Of a stretch of DNA of 64,000 bases, positions 43,429 to 52,275 are shown piece after piece (the first letter of the stretch is position 1; the number at the start of each line of letters is the position of its first letter). Source of the stretch: DATMAM01 sp035559995 (GTDB taxonomy: Bacteria; Desulfobacterota; Binatia; UBA9968); assembly GCA_035559995.1 (NCBI GenBank), contig DATMAM010000051.1:170460-234459 (forward strand). Reading direction: 5' to 3'. The translations under genes were made by a program, and so were the position numbers. A model generated the notes under the pieces. That model was not told the DNA's origin and did not search any database. It saw only the letters and a list, made by a program, of their open reading frames with translations.

Positions 43429-45081
43429 GTGAACGTGGCGCAAGCGATAACAAAAATTCTCGTTTCCGAAGGCGTCCGGGTCGGCGCGGGGATCGGCGGC
43501 CAATCGGTGGAACGTCTCGCCAATGTGCTTGTGGCGGAGTCCGACATCAACATCTGCTACGCGCGCCAGGAGCGGGTCGCGATAGACATCGTCGACGGCT
43601 ACGCGCGCGTCTCCGGCAAGCCCGGGATCGCTTTTGCCGATCACGGTCCGGGGGCGGCCAACGCCATGGCCGGGATCGTGAACAGCTACGGCGATTCCGT
43701 CCCGCTCCTTTTCTTTGCCGGCGCCAACCGCCGCTTCGAGGTGCCGCGCCGCGGGCAAAAGGAGCTCCCGATCCATGACGTCTTTAAACCGGTCACCAAC
43801 TGGACCGCGACGATCCTCGACCCGAGCCAGATCGTAGATATCCTGAGGCGCGCCTTTGTCGCGCTGCGGGCGCCGCGTCCCGGACCGGTGGTGATCGGCA
43901 TGCCCTACGACCTGTGCGCGCTCGAAGCGCCCGAATTCCGCTACCGCCCGGCGCCCGAGCGGATCAGAAGCGCGGGCGACCCGCGCGCGGTCGAGAGCGC
44001 GGTGCGCGCGCTCGCCGCGGCCAGCCGCCCGTACGTTTGCGTCGGCGCGGGCGTTCTCTCTGCCGAAGCCACGCCCGAGATGGTGGAACTCGCGGAGCTT
44101 CTCACCTTGCCGGTCGCTTCGACGCTGAACGGCAAGAGCGCTTTTCCGGAAAACCATCCGCTCGCGCTCGGCAAGGGCGGGGTAACGCGCGCGACTTACG
44201 CCACGCTTCAGGCCACGCGCTTCGCCCAGGAAGCGGACGTGATTCTCAGCGTCGGCGCCAGTCTCCAGCGCCACGCCTTTCTCGACCCGATCCCCGACGG
44301 CGTCACCTTGATTCAGATCGATGCGAATCCCGCCGAGCTTTGCAAGGAAGCTCCTGCCGATATCCCGATTCTAGGAGACGCCAAGCTCGTGCTCCGCCAG
44401 ATGATCGACGCCGCGCGCTCGCTTCTGCCGGCGAGCCGGCTCGCGCCGCGGCAGGATGTCATCCAAAAAATAGAGCGGCTGCGCCAGGAGTGGCTCGAAT
44501 TTTCAAAGCCGCTTCTCACGTCAGATGAAGTGCCGATCAATCCCTTCCGGGTTACTTGGGAGCTGTGTCAGCTCGTGAACCCCGACGAAACCATCGTGCT
44601 GCACGACGCCGGCTCCGTGCGCGGCTCGACCTGCCAGCACTACACGGCCACGGTGCCGCATTCCTTTATCGGCTTCGGCGTCCAGAGCGCGATGGGCTGG
44701 TCGCTCGGCGCGGCGATCGGCGCCAAGCTCGCGGCGCCCGAGAAGCTCGTCGTGGCGTTCACCGGCGATGAAGCGTTCGGCGAGACGGCGCTCGACCTCG
44801 AGACCGCCGTGGCGAGCGGCATTCCCATCCTGATGATCATGATCAACAATCGGCCCTTTCAGGACAGGGCGCCCATTCGAAAAGCGAAGATCAAGCCGGT
44901 GGGAGACTACTCAGCGCTCGCGCGCGCTCTCGGCGCCGAGGCAAAGCGCGTGGAGCACCCCGGAGAGTTGCGCGGCGCGCTCAGCGGCGCGATCCATCAC
45001 GTCAAGGCAGGAAAGACGGCGCTCGTCGAGGTCATGACCAAACGGGTCGCGACGAGCTTGTATCCGTACAAAAGCTCATAG
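43429..45081 (+). CDS. Thiamine diphosphate-dependent enzyme (acetolactate synthase-like)
   Basis: The 550-residue protein has the three-domain ALS/POX/BFD layout. E48 in YARQERVA is the Glu that activates ThDP. The ThDP/Mg motif is G446-D447 to N473-N474 (GDEAFGETALDL ... MIMINNRPF). The middle domain has PYVCVGAGVLSAEATPEM. There is no flavin signature I can trust. It starts at GTG behind TTGGAGGAAA. It could decarboxylate or carboligate 2-oxo acids. The two lactonase-like genes upstream suggest a sugar-acid or ring-cleavage pathway, but this remains inference. Confidence 0.85.
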   Translation: MNVAQAITKILVSEGVRVGAGIGGQSVERLANVLVAESDINICYARQERVAIDIVDGYARVSGKPGIAFADHGPGAANAMAGIVNSYGDSVPLLFFAGANRRFEVPRRGQKELPIHDVFKPVTNWTATILDPSQIVDILRRAFVALRAPRPGPVVIGMPYDLCALEAPEFRYRPAPERIRSAGDPRAVESAVRALAAASRPYVCVGAGVLSAEATPEMVELAELLTLPVASTLNGKSAFPENHPLALGKGGVTRATYATLQATRFAQEADVILSVGASLQRHAFLDPIPDGVTLIQIDANPAELCKEAPADIPILGDAKLVLRQMIDAARSLLPASRLAPRQDVIQKIERLRQEWLEFSKPLLTSDEVPINPFRVTWELCQLVNPDETIVLHDAGSVRGSTCQHYTATVPHSFIGFGVQSAMGWSLGAAIGAKLAAPEKLVVAFTGDEAFGETALDLETAVASGIPILMIMINNRPFQDRAPIRKAKIKPVGDYSALARALGAEAKRVEHPGELRGALSGAIHHVKAGKTALVEVMTKRVATSLYPYKSS

Positions 45082-45089
45082 GACCGGTT

Positions 45090-45105
45090 GCGGGCGTTCG
45101 CCCGC
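45090..45105. terminator. Hairpin between convergent genes
   Basis: GCGGGC, GTTC, GCCCGC is a perfect six-pair stem with a four-base loop in the 45 bases between the ThDP-enzyme gene and the permease gene. It could end transcription from both sides. There is no clear U-run. Confidence 0.5.
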
Positions 45106-45126
45106 GCCCGCTCGACGCTCTTGCCG

Positions 45127-46896
45127 TTATTGGCTGAACGTCTGCACGATCACGCGCCGCCCCGCCAAGGTTAGCAACGTAATCGCCAGCATCAGCAGCA
45201 CTCCCAGCGCTGCCGCCTGCGGCAAAATCCTGTCCTCGGCCCAGTAGTGCCAGAGGATCACCGAAAGCGTCCAGTTTTCCTGCCCCGCGAGCATGAGCGG
45301 CACGGAAAAGGCCCGGACCGCGTGCGCCGCAACCCAGATCCAGGCCGCGGCAACGGCGGGGAAGACAAGCGGCAGCGTGATCTTCAACAGCACCGTGGTC
45401 CTTTTGGCGCCGAGCACCCGTCCCGCCTCCTCGAGTTCGCGGTGCACTTGCGTGATCGCGGCGTTGGTGGCTCTGCTGGCGAAGGCGATGTACTGCGTGA
45501 CCAACGCGAGGCTGATGATCCAGACCGTGCCGTAGAGGCCCAAGTATCGAAACGGCGGCTGCAGATAAAGAAAGATGAACGAAAGCGCAACCAGGATGCC
45601 CGGCACCGCGTGCGAGAGAAAGGTAAAGCCATCGAGCAAAAATCGCCCGCGCACCTTCATCCTCACGATAATCCACGAGATGAAAAAGGCGAGAAGGACT
45701 GTCGCCGTCGCGGTCGTAACCGTGATGACCGCGGTGTTCCACGCCGCTTTGAGGATGCCCTCCTCGAGGAAAAGATTCGCGTAGTGCTTTAAGGTAAAAT
45801 GCTGCGGCAAGTTCCAGCTTTGCCCGCGATCGTCCGGGACCAGCGACAGCCAAAGCAAAACCCCGAGCGGAAGAACGACGGCAAAAAGAAAATAGACAAA
45901 AAAGAGACCGAGAGCGGGATAGCGCCACTTGCCGAGCGCGATCACGCGCGGCCGGTAACCCTTTCCCGTGATCGTCGCGAACCTCTCGGCGCGATGGATG
46001 ACCGCGCGCTGATAGATGTACACCAGGATGAGCGCGAGCAGAAAATAGCTGACGCCGAAAGCGCCGGCCAGGCCGTAGCTCAAGATCACGCGCGTGGAAA
46101 AGTAGATCATGGTGCTGTAGACGTAAATCTTCGCCGGCATGCCGACCACCAGCGGCGCCTCAAACGACTCCATCGAGGAGACGAAAGAATAGAGAAAGGC
46201 CGCGAGAACGGCCGGAAGGAGGACCGGCAACGTCACTTTGAAAAACACCTTGCGATGATTGGCCCCGGCGGTGCGCGCCGCCTCTTCGAGCGCCGGGTCC
46301 ATCATGCGGAAAGCCCCCGCCACGAGCAGAAACACCGTCGTGATTCCCCGCAGCCCGTCGAGAAATATCATCCCGCCGAGAGAGTAAATATTGATCGGAT
46401 CCGACGCGCCTTCGAATCCAAACCAGCCGAGCAGGTTTTTTAGCGCGATGTTGACGAGGCCGATCTTGGGCGCGAGAAGCAAAACCCAGGCAATGGAAAA
46501 GAGAAGCCCCGGCATCGCCATCGGGACCAAGAGCAGGCCCCACGCCAGATTGCGACAGGGCATGTCGGTGCGTTCGGTGAGCCAGGCGAACAAAACCGCG
46601 AGCGCAACCGAGATGAGCGTGCTCGTCCCCGCGAACAGAAACGTGTTGAGGATCATCCGATACGTGAGCGGATTGCTGTACGCGACGACATAATTTTGCC
46701 AGGTAAACGGGCCCGGCACCGCCGGATGCCCGCTGCGGAAGCTGTTGATGATCATCTGGCCGATCGGAAACAGAATGAGCCAGAGGAGAAGCGCAACGAC
46801 GGCGATAAAGAAGAGATCGCGATAGACGGCTTCGGCGATGCCCGCCCGCCTGAAGGCAACGGCAGGGGCGCCAGCCGATTTTGCCTCCCGGCCCAT
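45127..46896 (-). CDS. ABC transporter permease, iron/thiamine type, two fused halves
   Basis: The 589-residue protein has about twelve membrane helices in two similar halves, each with the binding-protein-dependent permease loop (LEEAARTAGANHRKVFFKVTLP and LEEAGRVLGAKRTTVLLKITLP) that docks on the ATPase. This duplicated form is typical of FbpB/ThiP-type systems. It follows the solute-binding protein gene by 11 bases. No ATP-binding subunit is present on either side, so the transporter must borrow one from elsewhere. Confidence 0.88.
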   Translation of the reverse strand: MGREAKSAGAPAVAFRRAGIAEAVYRDLFFIAVVALLLWLILFPIGQMIINSFRSGHPAVPGPFTWQNYVVAYSNPLTYRMILNTFLFAGTSTLISVALAVLFAWLTERTDMPCRNLAWGLLLVPMAMPGLLFSIAWVLLLAPKIGLVNIALKNLLGWFGFEGASDPINIYSLGGMIFLDGLRGITTVFLLVAGAFRMMDPALEEAARTAGANHRKVFFKVTLPVLLPAVLAAFLYSFVSSMESFEAPLVVGMPAKIYVYSTMIYFSTRVILSYGLAGAFGVSYFLLALILVYIYQRAVIHRAERFATITGKGYRPRVIALGKWRYPALGLFFVYFLFAVVLPLGVLLWLSLVPDDRGQSWNLPQHFTLKHYANLFLEEGILKAAWNTAVITVTTATATVLLAFFISWIIVRMKVRGRFLLDGFTFLSHAVPGILVALSFIFLYLQPPFRYLGLYGTVWIISLALVTQYIAFASRATNAAITQVHRELEEAGRVLGAKRTTVLLKITLPLVFPAVAAAWIWVAAHAVRAFSVPLMLAGQENWTLSVILWHYWAEDRILPQAAALGVLLMLAITLLTLAGRRVIVQTFSQ

Positions 46897-46907
46897 GCTC
46901 GGCGCGG

Positions 46908-47969
46908 CTACTGCACGATGGGAAAGCCCATCGCGGTCAAGATTTCCCTCAGGATGTCGTCGGAGCGGGTGAGAAGGTCCCAGGAGATGGCCGGCACTTT
47001 CTTTCCTCGGATCCTGTGGTAAACCGCGCTGCTCGGCATCAGCGGATTGCCCGTGAACTCGGTCTCGTCATGGACTTTCTGCCCTTCCTCGGAGAGCGCC
47101 CACGCGATCCAGAGCATGCCGGCATGGGGGAATTTCGCGGCTTTCGGAACGAACATGAACGTGACGTGCACGATCGGAACGGGCTCGGGAAAAGCGATGT
47201 CGACGTTCTTGGCGCCGAAGGCCTTCTCTTGCAACACCCCCTGGGAGCGATCGCCGCAGAGCATCGGATACGCGCCTTTGAGGAGCTTTGTGAAAGCCTC
47301 ATCCCGGCTGCGCTCGACGACCGGATTGTTGGCCGCCAGGCGCTTGGCGTAGGCGAGCGTCTTGTCGCGCCCCCAGGCATTGTCCTGGTAGAGCACCTCC
47401 AGGTGGCGCGGCCGGTCGATGATCGCGACCTTTCCTTTCCACTTGGGATGAGCGCAGTCTTCCCACGTGAGCTTTTGACCTTCGGCCGGCTTGATCATGT
47501 CGGTGTTGTACGATATCCCGTACGGCTCCATGCGATAGGTGACGCCGAAGTTTTTCGGATGGACGGACGCGGGATCGACGCCTAAGCTCCGCCAATCCAC
47601 AGGCAGAAACAGATTCGCCTTGATGCCGTCGTCGATCTGTCTCGTGCTCAGGCTCAGCGCATCGTAATTGACGATCCCCGCCACCATTTCGGAGAAAATC
47701 CGCTCCCGCTGCCCGAAACCGCTGACGCGCTGGTAGTGAATCTTGATAAAGGGGTAGCGCTTCTGGAAAACTTCGAAGATGCGGGTGGCGACGGGCCGCC
47801 CCGAGATCTCTTTTCTCGAGGCGATGCCGAGTCGCACCTGACCTTCGTTTTTCGCCCTGGCGGCGACTTCGTCCAACGTGAGCCCGTTTGCGGGAGCGGA
47901 CTCAAGGAAAGCGGCGATTGCCGCTACCAGATAAGCGAGAAGCACGGGGTTTTTTGCTGGCGCGCGCAT
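46908..47969 (-). CDS. ABC transporter periplasmic solute-binding protein, iron-type (family 1)
   Basis: The 353-residue protein has a signal peptide (residues ~1-28) followed by DEVAARAKNEGQVRLGIASR and a two-lobed fold. Further family segments are FPLPVDWRSLG and GKVAIIDRPRHLEVLYQDNA. It is related to the orphan binding protein at 5980-7098 and feeds the fused permease downstream on the same strand. Fe(III) or an organic ligand is possible. The Tyr cluster of classical FbpA iron sites is not obvious, so the metal assignment is weak. Confidence 0.84.
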   Translation of the reverse strand: MRAPAKNPVLLAYLVAAIAAFLESAPANGLTLDEVAARAKNEGQVRLGIASRKEISGRPVATRIFEVFQKRYPFIKIHYQRVSGFGQRERIFSEMVAGIVNYDALSLSTRQIDDGIKANLFLPVDWRSLGVDPASVHPKNFGVTYRMEPYGISYNTDMIKPAEGQKLTWEDCAHPKWKGKVAIIDRPRHLEVLYQDNAWGRDKTLAYAKRLAANNPVVERSRDEAFTKLLKGAYPMLCGDRSQGVLQEKAFGAKNVDIAFPEPVPIVHVTFMFVPKAAKFPHAGMLWIAWALSEEGQKVHDETEFTGNPLMPSSAVYHRIRGKKVPAISWDLLTRSDDILREILTAMGFPIVQ

Positions 47970-48208
47970 GCGCTTTCCTCCTTCCAGGCGCGCACAAGCC
48001 TGGCGGTCCTACGCCGAGTGATATTGCATGATAATTTTTAAGTCAATCGCGGTTTTCGCCAGCAAATCATCCCAGAAACGATACACGACTGCCGGCGAAT
48101 GTCTCAGCGGCGTCACGGCAGAGATGAAACGGCGTGGCCTTGTCGCTGGAACGATCGTTGCGTCAAAAGACAGCCCTGTTCGATCCTTGTAGCTGGAAAG
48201 GGTTTTCT

Positions 48209-48373
48209 ATGCCTGTCGATTGCCCGGCATGTAAGGCGGAAGCCAAGCGCCTCCCGCGAAAGACGTTGGTCGATTTTCTCCTCAGCATCGCCTATATCTA
48301 TCCCTTCCGCTGCAAATCCTGCGGCCACCGGTTCCGGCAAATGCAATGGGGAGTCCGCTACGTGCGGCAGTGA
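48209..48373 (+). CDS. Small zinc-ribbon protein, 54 aa
   Basis: The frame from ATG 48209 gives CPAC at residues 5-8 and CKSC at 35-38, a four-cysteine zinc site, with the KTLVDFLLSIAYIYPFR stretch between and GHRFRQM after. This pattern is a common small stand-alone zinc ribbon in bacteria. GGAAAGGG lies ahead of the start. An upstream extension to 48134 lacks support. Function unknown. Confidence 0.6.
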   Translation: MPVDCPACKAEAKRLPRKTLVDFLLSIAYIYPFRCKSCGHRFRQMQWGVRYVRQ

Positions 48374-48660
48374 AAGAACTCCAGGCGCGAAGCCGACTGT
48401 TCAACGAGTGCGGCGCCTATGCAGACACGCGCGGCAGCCTCGCTCGGGCCTGCCGTTGCACGCGGAGCTAGCGCTGAGATCCGAGATCTGGAACTTGGCG
48501 TCCCGCAGCGCTTGCGCGCGCTCTCCAGGGCTCGGGAGCGATCGACTGCCCGCTTTTGAACGGCAAGTCGGCGCGCCGGCCGCGGTCGGAAAAACGCCGT
48601 TCGAACTGTCCGGTAAAAAGAAGGGAAATTGCGCCAGGATCGCGGGCCGGCCCGCTTGCG

Positions 48661-49524
48661 CTAATCGACCACCGTGCGGAGATACTCTTTGACCTGGTCT
48701 CTCAGCTCGGGGCGTTTGAGCGCGTACGCGACCGTGGCGCGCACAAAACCGAACTTGTCGCCGACATCGTAGCGTTCGCCGACGAACTCGTAGCCGTACA
48801 CGCCGCGCTCGCGCACCAACCGCGCCAAGCCGTCCGTAAGCTGAATCTCGCCTCCCGCGCCGGGGGGAAGCTTCTCTAGAACGGAAAAGATCTCAGGGCG
48901 CAACACGTAGCGGCCGATGATGGCCAGCTGCGAAGGCGCGTCTTTGGCCGCCGGCTTTTCCACCATATCCGAAATCGCGTAAACGCGCGGCTCGATAGCC
49001 TCGCCCTTGATCACGCCGTACCGGTGCACCTCCTCGCGCGGGACCTTCATCAACGCCACGACCGATTCCTTCTTGCTCTCGAAGACCTCCAGCATCTGGC
49101 CGACGCACGGAACCTCCGCGTCGATCAAATCGTCGGCGAGCAGAACCGCGAACGGCTCGTTACCGACCAGATCGCGCGCGCACAGCACGGCGTGCCCCAG
49201 GCCGAGCGGCCTTTTCTGCCTGACCGAGACCACTTCGATCATCTCGGCGATGCGCCGCAGCGTCTCCACCATCCCGTTCTGCCCGCGCTCCTCGAGGACC
49301 TGATTGAGTTCGGGCGCTTCGTCGAAATGGTCCTCAATGCCGTCTTTTCCCCGGCCGGTAACAAAGATGACCTCTTGGATTCCCGCATCGACCGCTTCCT
49401 GCACGACATACTGCACCGTCGGGATATCGACGATCGGCAAGAGCTCTTTCGGTACGGTTTTGGTCGCGGGCAAAAAGCGCGTGCCGAGACCCGCCACCGG
49501 AATGACCGCTTTTCTGACCTTCAT
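48661..49524 (-). CDS. galU: UTP-glucose-1-phosphate uridylyltransferase
   Basis: GalU makes UDP-glucose from UTP and glucose-1-phosphate for polysaccharide and lipid sugar synthesis. The 287-residue product has the nucleotide-binding start VAGLGTRFLPATKTVPKELL (residues 10-29), LLADDLIDAEVPC, EPFAVLLADD and the VEKPAAKDAPS motif. It is a cytoplasmic homotetramer-type enzyme. It stands alone and is divergent from larC. Confidence 0.95.
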   Translation of the reverse strand: MKVRKAVIPVAGLGTRFLPATKTVPKELLPIVDIPTVQYVVQEAVDAGIQEVIFVTGRGKDGIEDHFDEAPELNQVLEERGQNGMVETLRRIAEMIEVVSVRQKRPLGLGHAVLCARDLVGNEPFAVLLADDLIDAEVPCVGQMLEVFESKKESVVALMKVPREEVHRYGVIKGEAIEPRVYAISDMVEKPAAKDAPSQLAIIGRYVLRPEIFSVLEKLPPGAGGEIQLTDGLARLVRERGVYGYEFVGERYDVGDKFGFVRATVAYALKRPELRDQVKEYLRTVVD

Positions 49525-49652
49525 AAATCGTTGCGCGATCGCAAAACGTGGTATTTATAACACAACGGCTAGGCCGGTGAAATACAGCCGGAAAATTTCG
49601 TGGATCGCCGTTGCGCCTCAGTTCCGCCACGGCAGAACCGCCAAACGACACG

Positions 49653-50831
49653 ATGAGAATCGCCTACGGTGATTTGATCTCGGGGATCAGCGGGGACATG
49701 TTCGTTGCGGCCCTGCTCGACGCGGGGGTTTCCCTGCCTGCGCTCCGCGCCGGGCTTAAGCGCATCGATTCCCTCGACTTTCGCCTCAAGGTTACCCAAA
49801 AGACGGTTCATGGCGTTCGCGCGACGCATTTCCAGGTTCTGCGCCCGGCCGCGGAAAAGGACCGCACCTGGAAAGAGATTCAACTGCTGATCCGGCGCAG
49901 CTCGCTCCCCGCTTTGGTGAAAGAACGGTCGCTGGAGGTGTTTCGCCGTCTGGCCGAAGCCGAAGCAAAGATTCACGGTGTCGCCGTCGAGCGCGTTCAT
50001 TTTCACGAAATCGGCGCCACCGATTCGATCGTGGACATCGTCGCGGCGGCCATCGGCGTGCATCGGCTCGGGATCGAGTCGTTTTCATTCTCGCCGGTTC
50101 CGCTCGGTCGCGGGCTCGCCGGCAGCCGCCACGGCGCGCTCCCGGTCCCCGCGCCGGCCACGCTCGCGCTTCTCGAAGGCGTTCCAACCGAGGGAATCGA
50201 CGTCGCGGGAGAGACGGTAACCCCGACGGGCGCGGCGATTCTGGCGGCGCTAGGTTCGCGCTTCGGTCCGCCGCCGCCGATGACGATCGAGAAGGTCGGC
50301 TACGGCGCCGGAACGAGAGAGTTTCCCGCCCGGCCCAATCTTTTTCGCCTGATCGTCGGCCAAAGCGCTGGCACAGCGAGCGGCGAAGCGATGGTTGTTC
50401 TGGAAACCAACATCGACGACATGAACCCGGAAATTTACGATCACGTCTTCGATCGGCTTTTCAAGGCCGGCGCGCGGGACGTTTTTCTCACGCCGATCCA
50501 GATGAAAAAAAACCGCCCGGGCATCATGCTGAGCATCATCGCGGAGCCGTGGCAGCGCGACAAGCTTGCCGAGGTCGTGTTCCGCGAGACCTCGACGATC
50601 GGCCTCCGCTACTACCCGGTCAGCCGCACCGTCCTCAAACGGGCGGTCGAAACAGTGAAGACAAAATTCGGCCCGGTCAGGATGAAGATCGTTGAAGAGC
50701 CGGGCGGCGCAAAAAGAGCCGTGCCCGAGTACGACGATCTCAAGCAGATTGCCGCGCGCAAAAATATTCCGCTACGCGTGCTTTATGACGAGGTCCTGCG
50801 CGCCTTTAAGCCCGCGCGCTCAAAACGTTGA
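49653..50831 (+). CDS. larC: Nickel pincer cofactor synthesis protein LarC
   Basis: LarC is a CTP-dependent nickel insertase completing the NPN cofactor of lactate racemase-type enzymes. The 392-residue product has the DUF111 N-terminus (YGDLISGISGDMFVAALLDA), VHFHEIGATDSIVDIVAAA with the His-rich metal region, PTPAPATLALLEG-like segment, and the C-terminal VLETNIDDMNPEIYDHVFD and KKNRPGIMLSI motifs. The full length covers both LarC1 and LarC2. The start at 49653 matches the family. LarA, LarB and LarE are not nearby. Confidence 0.9.
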   Translation: MRIAYGDLISGISGDMFVAALLDAGVSLPALRAGLKRIDSLDFRLKVTQKTVHGVRATHFQVLRPAAEKDRTWKEIQLLIRRSSLPALVKERSLEVFRRLAEAEAKIHGVAVERVHFHEIGATDSIVDIVAAAIGVHRLGIESFSFSPVPLGRGLAGSRHGALPVPAPATLALLEGVPTEGIDVAGETVTPTGAAILAALGSRFGPPPPMTIEKVGYGAGTREFPARPNLFRLIVGQSAGTASGEAMVVLETNIDDMNPEIYDHVFDRLFKAGARDVFLTPIQMKKNRPGIMLSIIAEPWQRDKLAEVVFRETSTIGLRYYPVSRTVLKRAVETVKTKFGPVRMKIVEEPGGAKRAVPEYDDLKQIAARKNIPLRVLYDEVLRAFKPARSKR

Positions 50832-51329
50832 CTATCCGCTCACCCGCTGAATTTTCTTGGCCGCCTTTTGCTTGGCGATTCGGGCTTCGATGCTGACGAG
50901 GAGCGAGAGGACCACCCAGGCGAGAATGACGCAGATCAAGCCGAGACCGATACGACCTAAGCCGACGGCTACTCCGACGGCCGCGGTGAGCCAGATCCCG
51001 GCTGCGGTGGTCAGCCCTTCGATCTCGCGCTCCTCGTGAAGCTTGAGGATCGCCCCTCCTCCGAGAAACCCGATCCCGGTGATCAGACCCTGGATCACGC
51101 GCGAAACCGCCTCCGGATCCATCCCGGACTCCAGCGGCGCGACAATAAACAACACAGCGCCCAAAGCGACGAGCATATGAGTTCTCACGCCGGCAGGCTT
51201 GCCGCTGCGTTCGCGCTGCACGCCGATGATCGCTCCGAAAAAAAGCGCCGATAGCAGGCGGGTCAGCACGCGGGCCAGCTGGGTCGAGTCAGGCAGGCCC
51301 GCGGCCAGCTCTTCGAGCAGAACATCCAT
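50832..51329 (-). CDS. MgtC/SapB-family membrane protein
   Basis: The 165-residue protein has four hydrophobic segments and the family signature LTRLLSALFFGAIIGVQRER, followed by AGVRTHMLVALGAVLF, then IQGLITGIGFLGGGAIL and GLTTAAGIWLTAAVGVAVG. MgtC proteins modulate ATP synthase, membrane potential and phosphate or Mg2+ response in some pathogens; in others the role is unknown. It is the last gene of the biotin-gene run by position, though separated by 49 bases from bioD. Confidence 0.9.
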   Translation of the reverse strand: MDVLLEELAAGLPDSTQLARVLTRLLSALFFGAIIGVQRERSGKPAGVRTHMLVALGAVLFIVAPLESGMDPEAVSRVIQGLITGIGFLGGGAILKLHEEREIEGLTTAAGIWLTAAVGVAVGLGRIGLGLICVILAWVVLSLLVSIEARIAKQKAAKKIQRVSG

Positions 51330-51378
51330 AAGCCTATTCTAGCTGAGAAAAAAGCCTACGCGAGGCGGTTTGGAGTTT

Positions 51379-52101
51379 TTATCGCGCCGCGGGCCGCAAG
51401 ACGCATTCCAGCAGCGCAAGGTCAATCCTGGCGGCGAACAGATTGCTCAAACCCGGATCCTTCGTAGCCTCGGCGCCAAGATAGGGAACCTCGCCCAGGC
51501 AACAAGCCGAAGTGAGCGCCCGCAGGGCGGCGCGGTTGGTCTCGGCCGCCAGCGAGGGCTCCTGCTCCAGGCGGTTGAGCACAAAGCCGAGGACGTGGAG
51601 GCCGCGGCAGGCCGCGTGCTCGATCGTGAGGAGAAGATGGTTGATCATGCCGAGCCGATTGGCCGCGACGACAATGACCGGAAGCTTTAGCAGCGCGGCA
51701 AAATCGGCGTAGGTGTAATGCGGAAGCAAGGGAACGAGAAGCCCGCCGGCGCCTTCGACGAGCGTGATGTCGTGCGCCGCGCTGATTGCGCGAAATGTTT
51801 GCGCGAGCAGCGCAATGTCGATCGCGATTTGTTCCCGCGCCGCCGCAACGCTCGGAGCCAAGGGATCGCGCAAGCGATAGGGACAGATCGTTTCGATTGG
51901 GAGCTCGCACCCGGACGCGCGCTTGAGATCAAGAGCATCTTGCGGATAGCGCTTTCCGTCGCGCTCCTCGCATCCGGTCTCGGCCGGCTTCATGACGCCG
52001 ACCCTGTAGCCCGATTCCCGGAGCAGCGCGGCAAGGCCGCAGGCAACCAAAGTCTTGCCGACGCCGGTATCCGTGCCGGTGATGAAAATAGCGCCGCCCA
52101 T
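51379..52101 (-). CDS. bioD: ATP-dependent dethiobiotin synthetase
   Basis: BioD closes the ureido ring of dethiobiotin from DAPA, CO2 and ATP. The 240-residue product has the P-loop TGTDTGVGKT (residues 8-17), KPAETGCE, VEGAGGLLVPL with the switch region, and a C-terminal CLGEVPYL. It follows bioA by 174 bases on the same strand. BioB is not in the window. Confidence 0.94.
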   Translation of the reverse strand: MGGAIFITGTDTGVGKTLVACGLAALLRESGYRVGVMKPAETGCEERDGKRYPQDALDLKRASGCELPIETICPYRLRDPLAPSVAAAREQIAIDIALLAQTFRAISAAHDITLVEGAGGLLVPLLPHYTYADFAALLKLPVIVVAANRLGMINHLLLTIEHAACRGLHVLGFVLNRLEQEPSLAAETNRAALRALTSACCLGEVPYLGAEATKDPGLSNLFAARIDLALLECVLRPAAR

Positions 52102-52275
52102 AAGCTTACTTTTTTCTCTTGCCGTTTCCTTTTTCGGCTATTCCGGGCGAAAGCGCAGGCTCGCCTCAACGTAGCGCAGGAGCTGAGATCCTCTGAGCCG
52201 ATGTTATCGGGCTCATCGATTCGCCGGCTTGCCGGAGAGCGATTGCCCACGCTGCCGCAACAAGAACGACAGCCT

